A stretch of DNA of 7,786 nucleotides, taken from CAZLLV01 sp964560325. Its GTDB lineage: Bacteria; Acidobacteriota; Thermoanaerobaculia; Multivoradales; DATKCC01. Of the stretch, positions 1 through 5,791 are shown piece after piece (positions within the stretch are counted from its first letter, which is position 1; the number at the start of each line of letters is the position of its first letter). Where the stretch lies: the NCBI GenBank assembly GCA_964560325.1, contig CAZLLV010000162.1:1-7786 (forward strand). Direction: 5' to 3'. The notes under the pieces are model-generated. The model worked only from the letters and a program-made list of their open reading frames with translations, was not told the DNA's origin and did not search any database. The position numbers and the translations under genes are program-made.

Positions 1-1169
1 GACGGGGGAACGGCGGGTACCGCCGTCGGCGCGGGCGGTGCCTCGGGCGGCGCCGGTGCGGCCGGCGGGTCCGGGGGCGCGGGCGGCTCCGGCGCGTGGG
101 CCACGATCTGGAGCGGGATGAGGGCGAGGACGGCGGCGAGCGCGATGGCGCCGCCGAGGAGCCGGGTGGAGCGGGACGTCGGGGTCGGTCTCTGGAGCAT
201 CTCGAGTCTCCGTTTCAGGTGGACGAAGGAGGAAGAGGCCCCCGCGGCGACGGCGATCTCCGGCAGCACGCCCGTCGCGCCCGCTCCGGGTTGTCCGGAT
301 CGGGCCGACAGGGCGCTCCAGCGCAGGAGAAGACGACCGTAGGAGCCGGCCGGGGCGCCCAGCTCGGAGAGCACCGCCGCGTCGCAGGCGGCCTCGCGGG
401 CGAGGGCGTACTCCCGGGCGGCGAGCGCCGCGAGGGGGTGGAAGAAGAAGAGGTGACGGGCGAGCTGGGGGACCCAGCCCATCCAGAGGTCGCGCCGGCG
501 CACGTGCAGGAGCTCGTGGCAGATCGCCATCTCCAGCTCCGCGTCCGGCAACCGATCGAGCCCCGCCCGCGGCAGGATCACCGCCGGCCGGGCGAGGCCG
601 ATCGTCAGCGGGCTCGCGATGCCGTCGGCGACCCGCAGCTCGACCGTCCGCTCGATGCCGAGTCGTTGCCGTAGCCGCTCGAAGCGGGACCGGAGCGCCG
701 GTTCGTCGGCCGGCCACGAGTCGCGCCGGAGCCGGCGGACGGCGGCGAGGCCGCGGGCGATCCGGGCGGCACCGGCGGCGATCCCGGCGAGCCAAGCGAA
801 CGCCAGCGCCTGCCGCCACGCCGGTAGGCGGGGCCGGGCTGCCACCTGCGGCACGGTCGGCGAGACCGCCGCGACGCTCGCCCCTCCGGCACCCGCCGCG
901 CTCGGCACGACCGCCGCCACGGGAGGCGGCGCCGGAGCGCCCATCGCCGTGCCGGCCATCCGAGACGGCTCCGGGGCCGGCAGCAGCGCCAGCTCGAGCG
1001 GTGAGATCCAGGCGAGCCCCAGCAGGAGCTTGAGCCCCGCCGCCCACCAAAGGCCGCAGCGCAAGGCGGGGGAGAGGCGGGGCGCGGCGCGGCAGAGCAG
1101 CCAGACCGCCGCGACGAAGAGACCGCCGGCCACCGAGGCCCGGCCGAGGTGTGCCACCAGCTCGCTCAT
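1..1169 (-). CDS. M56 (BlaR1/MecR1-like) membrane metallopeptidase, C-terminus cut by window edge
   Basis: This is a partial gene: the frame is open from ATG at 1169 down to base 1 (389 complete codons) with no stop. I translated it by hand. Family M56 proteins are zinc proteases in the membrane that relay an outside signal by causing loss of a BlaI-type repressor. Visible signs are hydrophobic segments at about residues 11-26, 36-57, 118-137 and 337-357. Between the last two lies a cytoplasmic protease domain with HELLH at 218-222, followed by VRRRD. A likely third zinc ligand is Glu259 in REAACDAAVL, about 40 residues downstream as in BlaR1. The upstream block SPLTIGLARPAVILP (about residues 178-192) is also typical of M56. 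The loop between helices 2 and 3 is Ala/Pro-rich. After helix 4 the chain becomes proline-rich (PEPPAPP and similar) until the edge, so the sensor or effector domain is unseen. Its start codon overlaps the repressor stop (ATGA), implying translational coupling. Family assignment is firm; the signal sensed is unknown. Confidence 0.93.
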   Translation of the reverse strand, partial: MSELVAHLGRASVAGGLFVAAVWLLCRAAPRLSPALRCGLWWAAGLKLLLGLAWISPLELALLPAPEPSRMAGTAMGAPAPPPVAAVVPSAAGAGGASVAAVSPTVPQVAARPRLPAWRQALAFAWLAGIAAGAARIARGLAAVRRLRRDSWPADEPALRSRFERLRQRLGIERTVELRVADGIASPLTIGLARPAVILPRAGLDRLPDAELEMAICHELLHVRRRDLWMGWVPQLARHLFFFHPLAALAAREYALAREAACDAAVLSELGAPAGSYGRLLLRWSALSARSGQPGAGATGVLPEIAVAAGASSSFVHLKRRLEMLQRPTPTSRSTRLLGGAIALAAVLALIPLQIVAHAPEPPAPPDPPAAPAPPEAPPAPTAVPAVPP

Positions 1170-1558
1170 CCGTCCGCTCCCTTCTTCTTGGCCTGGAGCC
1201 GGGCCACCGCGGCCTCCAGCTCTTCCAGCTCTTCCTCCGTGAGCTCCTCGCTCTCGGCGAGGAACGCCACGAACGGGGATACGGACCCTCCGAGCGTTTG
1301 TTCGACGAAGCCGCCGACCACGTCGCGCAGGACGGCGGCGGCGGAGACGGGCGAGGTGTAGCGGTAGACGCCGGCGACCTTGCGGCGGGAGAGGTGCCCC
1401 TTCTTGCGCAGCCGCTCCATCATCGTGAGCACGGTCGAGCGTGCGAGGCCGCGCGGGACCCCGTAGTCTTCGGCGGCCTCGCCGACGGTGGCGCCGCCCC
1501 GCTCATCCAGCCACTGGAGGAGCGCCAGCTCCTGGTCCCCGATCGTCTTTCGGCTCAT
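1166..1558 (-). CDS. BlaI/MecI/CopY-family winged-helix repressor
   Basis: A 130-residue DNA-binding repressor, the usual length for this family. The N-terminal half is a winged helix: MSRKTIGDQELALLQWL opens it. The recognition-helix region STVLTMMERLRKKGHL is followed by the wing RRKVAGVYRYTSPVS. The C-terminal part, rich in Glu and Leu (LTEEELEELEAAVARL), matches the family's dimerisation helices. I chose ATG 1558 rather than an in-frame ATG at 1615. The 1558 start has GGGAGAGAG at 1568-1576, nine bases upstream, and puts the family-typical sequence at the N-terminus. The 1615 codon lies inside the operator and upstream of the predicted transcription start. Its stop overlaps the start of the M56 peptidase by four bases. 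By family precedent the dimer represses its own promoter until the M56 partner triggers its cleavage. Two palindromes in that promoter support autoregulation. No beta-lactamase gene is next to it, so the name blaI is not justified by context. Confidence 0.93.
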   Translation of the reverse strand: MSRKTIGDQELALLQWLDERGGATVGEAAEDYGVPRGLARSTVLTMMERLRKKGHLSRRKVAGVYRYTSPVSAAAVLRDVVGGFVEQTLGGSVSPFVAFLAESEELTEEELEELEAAVARLQAKKKGADG

Positions 1559-1580
1559 GGTCTCGGTCTCTCTCCCGGTT

Positions 1581-1596
1581 GACGACAACTGTCGGC
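1581..1596. promoter_or_regulatory. Probable BlaI-family operator, proximal (imperfect palindrome)
   Basis: GACGACA-AC-TGTCGGC repeats the distal site with the same left arm and spacing. The symmetric arms are CGACA/TGTCG, with the outer two bases of the right half diverged. It lies just downstream of the -10 box and covers the expected transcription start. It is probably the weaker of two cooperating repressor sites. Confidence 0.75.
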
Positions 1597-1625
1597 ATAG
1601 TACCTGTGACGACACATGTCGTCAA
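1597..1625 (-). promoter_or_regulatory. Sigma70-type promoter of the repressor/M56 operon
   Basis: On the minus strand TTGACG (1625-1620) is followed by exactly 17 bases and then TACTAT (1602-1597). This gives 5/6 matches to the -35 consensus and 5/6 to the -10, at the optimal spacing. Transcription should begin near 1590, leaving a leader of about 30 bases before ATG 1558. The two palindromic operators sit on the -35/spacer and on the expected start point, a layout that would block RNA polymerase. Confidence 0.82.
1608..1623. promoter_or_regulatory. Probable BlaI-family operator, distal (perfect palindrome)
   Basis: GACGACA-CA-TGTCGTC is a perfect inverted repeat with 7-base arms and a 2-base centre. 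It overlaps the -35 element and the spacer of the repressor promoter. The core GACA-N2-TGTC has the same geometry as the TACA-N2-TGTA type core known for BlaI/MecI sites. Position, symmetry and a second copy 27 bp away (centre to centre) make a repressor site the natural reading; binding itself is inferred. Confidence 0.8.
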
Positions 1626-1639
1626 GTCTTTTTCCGTGA

Positions 1640-1668
1640 TGGACAGAAAACTCCTCTCGGGTTAGCCT
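1640..1668 (+). promoter_or_regulatory. Candidate promoter for the HD-GYP gene
   Basis: TGGACA (1640-1645), 17 bases, then TAGCCT (1663-1668). The -35 matches 5/6, but the -10 has only the three key positions (T, A, final T). The predicted start near 1675 would leave almost no leader before the TTG at 1677. The -35 begins 17 bases beyond the distal BlaI operator, so it is not directly covered by it. Moderate to weak support. Confidence 0.35.
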
Positions 1669-1676
1669 GAGGCATC

Positions 1677-3245
1677 TTGGAGAAAAGGCCCTGGACGGCT
1701 CGCCTCGTCCGGTTCGCCTGGGGGCTGGGGATCGGGGGGGTGATGAAGCTCCTCGGCGGCTGGGCGTCCACCTACCCGGTGTTCTCGCTGCTGGGGCTGA
1801 CCTCCCTCGGCTTCGTCACCTCGGCCGGGCTCTTCGGATGGGCGGGTCTCGCGGGGATGACCGTCTATCACCTCGCCTTCGTCGTCTACCGCGACTCCGC
1901 CTGGGACTACGTCTTCCTGAGCACGCCGGCCTATGCCATGGCCGGTGCCCTCGTCTGGCTCGCCTTTCGCCACGTGCAGGAGATCGGGCGCGCGATGCCC
2001 GACCTGCGCTCGCTACGGTGGTACGCCGTCGCCTCGGGGCTCGGCGGGCTGATCACCTCGACCCTGATCACCGCCCGGTTCACGGACGACTTCGTGCCGG
2101 AGCTCGCCACCTGGCTGCGCTCGACGCTGGTGACCGTCTGGGTCTTCGGGCCGTTCCTGCTGGTGACCGGATGGTGGTTTCTGCGGCCCTGGCTGGCACC
2201 GATTCCAGACGAACCGGAGCCGCCCGTCCGGCGTCGCTTCTCGCTCACCGGTCCCCGCCTCGAGATCGTCGTCCGCCCCGAGGCCGGGCTCGCCCGGAGC
2301 TGCGCCGTCTGCCTGGCGCTCGTCGTCACCATCTCCCTTCTCGCGGTGGCGCTCGTCGACCGGATCCCGGCGGCCGCCTACTGGGCGAGCCTGCTCTACC
2401 TGCTGCCGATCTACTGGGCGGCCGAGCGCCACCGCCTGGGCGGCGCCCTGGCGAGCGCCGCGGGCGTGAGCCTGGCGTTCATGGCGGTGCAGGCGTTCGG
2501 CGCGGGAGTGGAGACCGGCCCCGCCGGCGCCTCGACCGAAGAGATCCGGATCTACGCCCACCTGCTCGGTTTCCTCCTGATCGGCGTGCTCCTGGGGGTG
2601 GCGCGGGAGCGGGAGACCGAGCTCCTCGAGCGGCTCGCCGAGAGCAACCGCCGACTGCGCGGCGACCTCCAGCGGGTCGTCCGGGCGCTGACCGGGGCGG
2701 TCGAGGCGAAGGATTCGTACACGGAGGGGCATCTCCAGCGGGTGAGCGCCTACGCTCTCGAAGTCGGGCGGCGCCTCGGCCTCGGACCGACCGACCTCGA
2801 GCGGCTCCAGATCGCGAGCGCCCTGCACGACATCGGCAAGATCGGCATTCCGGAGCACATCCTCAACAAGCCGGGCAGGCTCGACCCCGCCGAGCGCGCG
2901 GTCATCGAGCGCCATCCCGACATCGGCGCGCGCATCCTGGAGAGCGTCGAGGGGCTGGAGGAGGCGGCGCCGCTCGTGCGCTACCACCAGGAGCGCTGGG
3001 ACGGCAGCCGGAACGGCGATTTTCCGGGCTATCCGAGCGGTCTGTCGGGCGACCAGATTCCGCTCGGCGCCCGGATCATCTCGGTGGTCGACGCGTTCGA
3101 CGCCATGACGACCGACCGCGCCTACCGGCCGGCCAGGTCGTTCGAGCGCGCGACCGACGTGCTGCGCGAGGAGCGCGGGCGGCAGTTCGACCCGCGGGTG
3201 GTCGAAGTCTTCCTCGATCTCCTGGGCGAGCGCCCCTGGTCGTGA
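1677..3245 (+). CDS. Membrane HD-GYP domain protein (predicted cyclic-di-GMP phosphodiesterase)
   Basis: A 522-residue protein. Residues 10-170 hold about five hydrophobic segments resembling a MASE1-type membrane sensor. About four more follow at 206-305, and then a short charged, probably coiled region (ARERETELLERLAESNRRL). Residues about 330-520 form the HD-GYP domain. The domain shows EAKD with Glu343, GHLQRV with His352, HDIGK with His384, Asp385 and Lys388, His413 in RHPDIG, HQERWDG with His437 and Asp442, GYPSGL at 451-456, and Asp472 in VVDAFDAM. These are the metal-binding and signature residues, so activity is expected. HD-GYP domains hydrolyse cyclic-di-GMP, lowering this second messenger. 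Two oddities: HHE reads HQE, and six residues (RNGDFP, 445-450) separate WDGS from GYP. The start is TTG 1677 with GAGG just upstream and an in-frame stop at 1668. ATG 1743 is the alternative, but it would remove the first membrane helix. The ligand is unknown. Confidence 0.9.
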   Translation: MEKRPWTARLVRFAWGLGIGGVMKLLGGWASTYPVFSLLGLTSLGFVTSAGLFGWAGLAGMTVYHLAFVVYRDSAWDYVFLSTPAYAMAGALVWLAFRHVQEIGRAMPDLRSLRWYAVASGLGGLITSTLITARFTDDFVPELATWLRSTLVTVWVFGPFLLVTGWWFLRPWLAPIPDEPEPPVRRRFSLTGPRLEIVVRPEAGLARSCAVCLALVVTISLLAVALVDRIPAAAYWASLLYLLPIYWAAERHRLGGALASAAGVSLAFMAVQAFGAGVETGPAGASTEEIRIYAHLLGFLLIGVLLGVARERETELLERLAESNRRLRGDLQRVVRALTGAVEAKDSYTEGHLQRVSAYALEVGRRLGLGPTDLERLQIASALHDIGKIGIPEHILNKPGRLDPAERAVIERHPDIGARILESVEGLEEAAPLVRYHQERWDGSRNGDFPGYPSGLSGDQIPLGARIISVVDAFDAMTTDRAYRPARSFERATDVLREERGRQFDPRVVEVFLDLLGERPWS

Positions 3246-3279
3246 CCCGGCCGGGGGGCGGGCGCGATACCATCGGCGC

Positions 3280-3288
3280 AGGAGGTGA
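3280..3288 (+). promoter_or_regulatory. Strong ribosome binding site that sets the SEC-C gene start
   Basis: AGGAGGTGA is a full-length Shine-Dalgarno match. AGGAGG ends at 3285, eight bases before TTG at 3294, which is ideal spacing. The in-frame GTG at 3285 lies inside this element and so cannot use it. This argues for the rarer TTG start. Confidence 0.7.
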
Positions 3289-3293
3289 CGGAG

Positions 3294-3545
3294 TTGGTCA
3301 AGAAGGGAAGAAACCTGTCGAAGGTCGTCTGGCCGTCGTCGTCGAGCGGTCCCCTGCCGCGGCAGGCCGCGAAGATCGGCCGCAACGAACCCTGCCCGTG
3401 CGGCAGCGGGAAGAAGTACAAGGACTGCCACCTGGAAGAGGGCGATGCCTTCCTGCGCAAGCTCGCGCGGGCGCAGGAGAAGCAGGAGCGCAAGGAGCGG
3501 CTCGATCGCGCGGGCGTGCCCTGGTGGAAGCGCCCGTTCGTGTGA
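3294..3545 (+). CDS. Small SEC-C zinc-motif protein
   Basis: An 83-residue protein with a single recognisable element, the SEC-C motif IGRNEPCPCGSGKKYKDCH. Its zinc ligands are Cys34, Cys36, Cys45 and His46, counting from the TTG start. The motif is best known from the C-terminus of SecA, where it binds zinc and contacts SecB, but it also occurs in many stand-alone small proteins of unknown role. Before it is a short basic and Ser-rich segment. After it comes a highly charged, probably helical tail (LRKLARAQEKQERKERL) ending in PWWKRPFV. There is no signal peptide or membrane segment, so it is likely cytoplasmic. It begins 48 bases after the HD-GYP stop on the same strand. Read-through from that gene is possible, and an own promoter is not evident. 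The GTG at 3285 would add three residues but overlaps the ribosome binding site. Function not assignable beyond zinc binding. Confidence 0.85.
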   Translation: MVKKGRNLSKVVWPSSSSGPLPRQAAKIGRNEPCPCGSGKKYKDCHLEEGDAFLRKLARAQEKQERKERLDRAGVPWWKRPFV

Positions 3546-3570
3546 GCCGCCGGGCGCCGAGCCGCTCCGG

Positions 3571-4296
3571 CTAGTGGCCGCCGCCGGCTTCGTCGCCCCA
3601 GATCTCCTCGAGCCGGCCGTCGCGGCCGCAGCTCGTCCGGTAGACCTTGTAGCGGAGCGGGTTCTTCTCGTAGTAGTCCTGGTGGTAGTCCTCGGCCGGG
3701 TAGAAGGTCGTGGCCGGCTCGATCGGCGTGACGATCGGCGGGTCGAAGCGGCTCGCGACCTCCGCCTTCGAGGACTCGGCGAGCCGCCGCTGCTCGTCGG
3801 AGTGGTAGAAGATCCCGGTCCGGTACGGGTCGCCCCGGTCGCAGAACTGGCCGCCGGCGTCGAACGGGTCGATGTTGCGCCAGAAGACGTGGAGGAGCTC
3901 CTCGTAGCTCACTCGCGCGGGGTCGTAGATCACCTGCATCGCTTCGGCGTGCCCGGTGCCGCCCGAGGAGACCTGCTCGTAGGTCGGGTCGTCCACGTGG
4001 CCGGCGATGTAGCCCGAGGTGGTCGAGTCGACGCCCTCGATCTCGTCGAACGGCGGCTCCATGCACCAGAAGCAGCCGCCGGCGAAGGTCGCCTTGGCGC
4101 GGCCTTCGGGCGCCGGGGCGTCGGGCCGGGCCGCGTCCCCTTCGGCGGCCCTTTCGGCGGCATGGGGCGCGGCGGCGCGGTCGGTCGACGGGGACTCCCC
4201 GCCGCGCGCCGGACCGCACGCGGCGGCGGCGCACAGGCAGAGGGCGGCGGCGATCGTCGGGAGGAGGGCTGGGCGGCGGGAGGTCTCGATGCGCAT
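3571..4296 (-). CDS. msrA: Peptide-methionine (S)-S-oxide reductase MsrA, lipoprotein form
   Basis: MsrA reduces the S epimer of methionine sulfoxide in damaged proteins, taking electrons from thioredoxin-like partners. The 241-residue product has the active-site motif GGCFWCME with catalytic Cys75. Other family signatures are GHAEAMQVIYDP, AGGQFCDRG (Cys152), YRTGIFYHS, EDYHQDYYEKNP and a C-terminal TSCGRDGRLEEIWG whose Cys223 is a likely resolving cysteine. The N-terminus (MRIETSRRPALLP, then a hydrophobic Ala/Leu/Cys stretch) ends in a lipobox-like AAAC with Cys27. This is followed by a low-complexity Ala/Pro/Glu linker of about 40 residues. I infer a lipid-anchored, periplasm-facing enzyme. 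ATG 4296 is chosen because AGGAA (4303-4307) sits six bases upstream and the signal peptide starts there. An upstream in-frame extension reaches into terC and has no such support. It follows terC by 73 bases on the same strand with no clear promoter between, so the two are probably co-transcribed. Confidence 0.95.
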   Translation of the reverse strand: MRIETSRRPALLPTIAAALCLCAAAACGPARGGESPSTDRAAAPHAAERAAEGDAARPDAPAPEGRAKATFAGGCFWCMEPPFDEIEGVDSTTSGYIAGHVDDPTYEQVSSGGTGHAEAMQVIYDPARVSYEELLHVFWRNIDPFDAGGQFCDRGDPYRTGIFYHSDEQRRLAESSKAEVASRFDPPIVTPIEPATTFYPAEDYHQDYYEKNPLRYKVYRTSCGRDGRLEEIWGDEAGGGH

Positions 4297-4369
4297 GATG
4301 GGTTCCTGGTCGGGTTCGGGAGGGTCGAGGCGGTGTCGAAGGTCTGTACGGGGCCGGTCCTCCGGCGGT

Positions 4370-5323
4370 TCACCGCGGGTCGAGCGGATCGGGCTCGGAC
4401 AGAGGAGTCTCGGGGGCGCCCTCGCGGCGGGCATGGCGCACGCTCCAGGCGATCGAAACGCCGAGCACACCGACGATGAAGAGGATCGAGATCCAGACCG
4501 GGATGTGCACCCATTCGGCGATCATCAGCTTGATCGCCGCGAAGGCGAGCACCAGCGACAGGCCGTAGTGCAGGTAGGCCATCTGCGGCAGAGTCGTGGC
4601 GAGCACGATGTAGAGCGCGCGAAGACCGAGGATGGCAAAGGCGTTCGAGGTGTAGACGATGAACGGCTCGGTGGTGATGGCGAAGGCGGCGGGCACCGAG
4701 TCGATCGCGAACAGAACGTCGGTCGCCTCGAGCCCGAGGACCGCGATCAGCAGCGGCGTCGCCATCCGGCGCCCGTTCTCGACCACGATGAAACGGTCGC
4801 CGTGCACGCGGTTCGTCACCGGCAGGTGGTTCGCCAGCCACCGGACGAAGCGGTTCTCCTCCTGCTCGGTCGGGTCCTCGACCCAGGTGCGCCAGGCGGC
4901 CAGCAGCAGGAGCCCGCCGAAGACGTAGACGACCCAGTGGAACCGCTCGAGCGCCGCGGCGCCGAGGAAGATGAAGACCGCCCGGAGCACCAGGGCGCCG
5001 AAGATGCCCCACGACAGCGCCACCCGCTGGTTGTCCTTCGGGATCCCGAGCATCTTGAAGACGATCAGGAACACGAACAGGTTGTCCATCGAGAGGCTCT
5101 TCTCGATCAGGTAGGCGCCCAGGTAGTCGCCCGCCGCGCGGCCCCCGAACTCCCACCAGACCAGCCCGCCGAAGCCGAGCCCGACGGCGATCCAGATCAC
5201 GCTCCAGACGATCGCGGTCTTCCGCGAGTCGTGCCGCTCTCCCCGGTGCGCCCACAGGTCGAGGGCGAGGAAGAAGAGCAGGACGACGGCGAAGAGTATC
5301 CAGTTCCAGGTGGGGATCTGCAT
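4370..5323 (-). CDS. TerC/Alx-family integral membrane protein
   Basis: A 317-residue, strongly hydrophobic protein with about eight or nine membrane segments. It carries both hallmarks of the TerC family. The first is LIEKSLSMDNLFVF, with Glu74, Asp80 and Asn81. The second is LGLEATDVLFAIDSVPAAFAIT, with Glu199, Asp202 and Asp208, followed by YTSNAFAILGLRALY. These acidic residues inside the membrane are thought to form a metal site. Relatives such as Alx and some TerC proteins have been linked to manganese export and to metal loading of exported enzymes; tellurite resistance is the historical name. I start it at ATG 5323 (MQIPTWNWILF). The in-frame ATG at 5368 adds a charged, non-family leader and lacks a ribosome binding site. 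The 5323 start has only a distant GGAG about 12 bases upstream, so it is not strongly supported either. It heads the probable terC-msrA unit and is divergent from the small membrane gene. The actual substrate cannot be read from sequence. Confidence 0.93.
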   Translation of the reverse strand: MQIPTWNWILFAVVLLFFLALDLWAHRGERHDSRKTAIVWSVIWIAVGLGFGGLVWWEFGGRAAGDYLGAYLIEKSLSMDNLFVFLIVFKMLGIPKDNQRVALSWGIFGALVLRAVFIFLGAAALERFHWVVYVFGGLLLLAAWRTWVEDPTEQEENRFVRWLANHLPVTNRVHGDRFIVVENGRRMATPLLIAVLGLEATDVLFAIDSVPAAFAITTEPFIVYTSNAFAILGLRALYIVLATTLPQMAYLHYGLSLVLAFAAIKLMIAEWVHIPVWISILFIVGVLGVSIAWSVRHARREGAPETPLSEPDPLDPR

Positions 5324-5388
5324 CGAGGGTATTCGCTCCGGGCGGAAGAGGTGCAAGCGTCGGACCATGCGGGCCGGTTCGGGCGGCG

Positions 5389-5396
5389 ACTATACT
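5389..5396. promoter_or_regulatory. Overlapping divergent -10 boxes between terC and the small membrane gene
   Basis: The eight bases ACTATACT read as TATACT on the plus strand (5391-5396) and as TATAGT on the minus strand (5394-5389). Each matches the -10 consensus at 5/6, in a region otherwise GC-rich. The -35 regions are poor: GAGACG at 17-base spacing for the minus strand, and nothing convincing for the plus. If used, plus transcripts would start near 5403 and minus transcripts near 5382. Only one of the two may be real. Confidence 0.4.
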
Positions 5397-5430
5397 TCGA
5401 TCGTCACCTGCCGTCTCACCGCAATCGAAG
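5395..5430. repeat. Inverted repeat CTTCGAT / ATCGAAG in the terC divergent region
   Basis: Perfect 7-base arms at 5395-5401 and 5424-5430 are separated by 22 bases. The left arm begins within the plus-strand -10 box and the right arm ends five bases before the small membrane gene's ribosome binding site. It could be a spaced regulator site or a weak leader stem-loop, but an isolated 7-base pair can also be chance. Confidence 0.3.
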
Positions 5431-5450
5431 CGCCGAGGGAGGCCCCGCGC

Positions 5451-5791
5451 ATGGACCTGAACGTCTACCGCCTGCTCCACCTGACCGGAGTGATCTTCCT
5501 GTTCGCCGCCCTCGGCGGTGCCATGCTGGCGCACCGCGAAGGCGCCGCCGGCGCTGCCGCCCGCAAGCTGACGAGCATCACCCACGGCATCGCGCTGCTG
5601 ATCATCCTGGTCGCCGGCTTCGGCGCCCTGGCCAAGCTCGGTCTGGCGATGCCGGGCTGGGCGTGGGCGAAGCTGGTGGTCTGGCTGATCCTGGGCGCGG
5701 CGCCGGTCTTCGTGCGCAAGCGGCCGGACCTGGTCAAGGTCTGGTGGTGGCTGCTGCCGCTGCTCGGCGTGGTCGCCGCCTGGCTCGCGCG

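Noticed and set aside
96..1242. Several plus-strand open frames opposite the M56 gene.
   Set aside because: The minus strand gives an uninterrupted M56 protein with HELLH and the matching conserved blocks; the plus-strand frames have no recognisable features.
1559..1615. Longer repressor with a 19-residue N-terminal extension from ATG 1615.
   Set aside because: That start lies inside the operator and upstream of the predicted transcription start, and has no ribosome binding site; ATG 1558 has both position and a good Shine-Dalgarno.
3262..3290. Possible -10 (TACCAT at 3268) for a separate SEC-C promoter.
   Set aside because: No -35 at a suitable distance; the match is only TANNNT and the gap after the HD-GYP gene is short.
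3560..3572. AGCCG-CTC-CGGCT hairpin between the SEC-C and msrA stops as a bidirectional terminator.
   Set aside because: The stem is only 5 bp, it runs into the msrA stop codon and has no T-tract; such stems are frequent by chance at this GC.
1838..3574. Open frame of 578 codons on the plus strand over the HD-GYP gene.
   Set aside because: The HD-GYP frame carries all catalytic motifs; this one is Arg/Pro/Ala-rich and motif-free.
4353..4366. GCCGG-TCCT-CCGGC hairpin just after the terC stop as a terminator.
   Set aside because: Only 5 bp of stem without a T-run on either strand; too weak to call and would conflict with the likely terC-msrA co-transcription.
4297..4470. Longer MsrA with a 58-residue extension into terC.
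   Set aside because: It would bury the lipoprotein signal peptide; ATG 4296 has AGGAA at proper spacing and begins a normal signal sequence.
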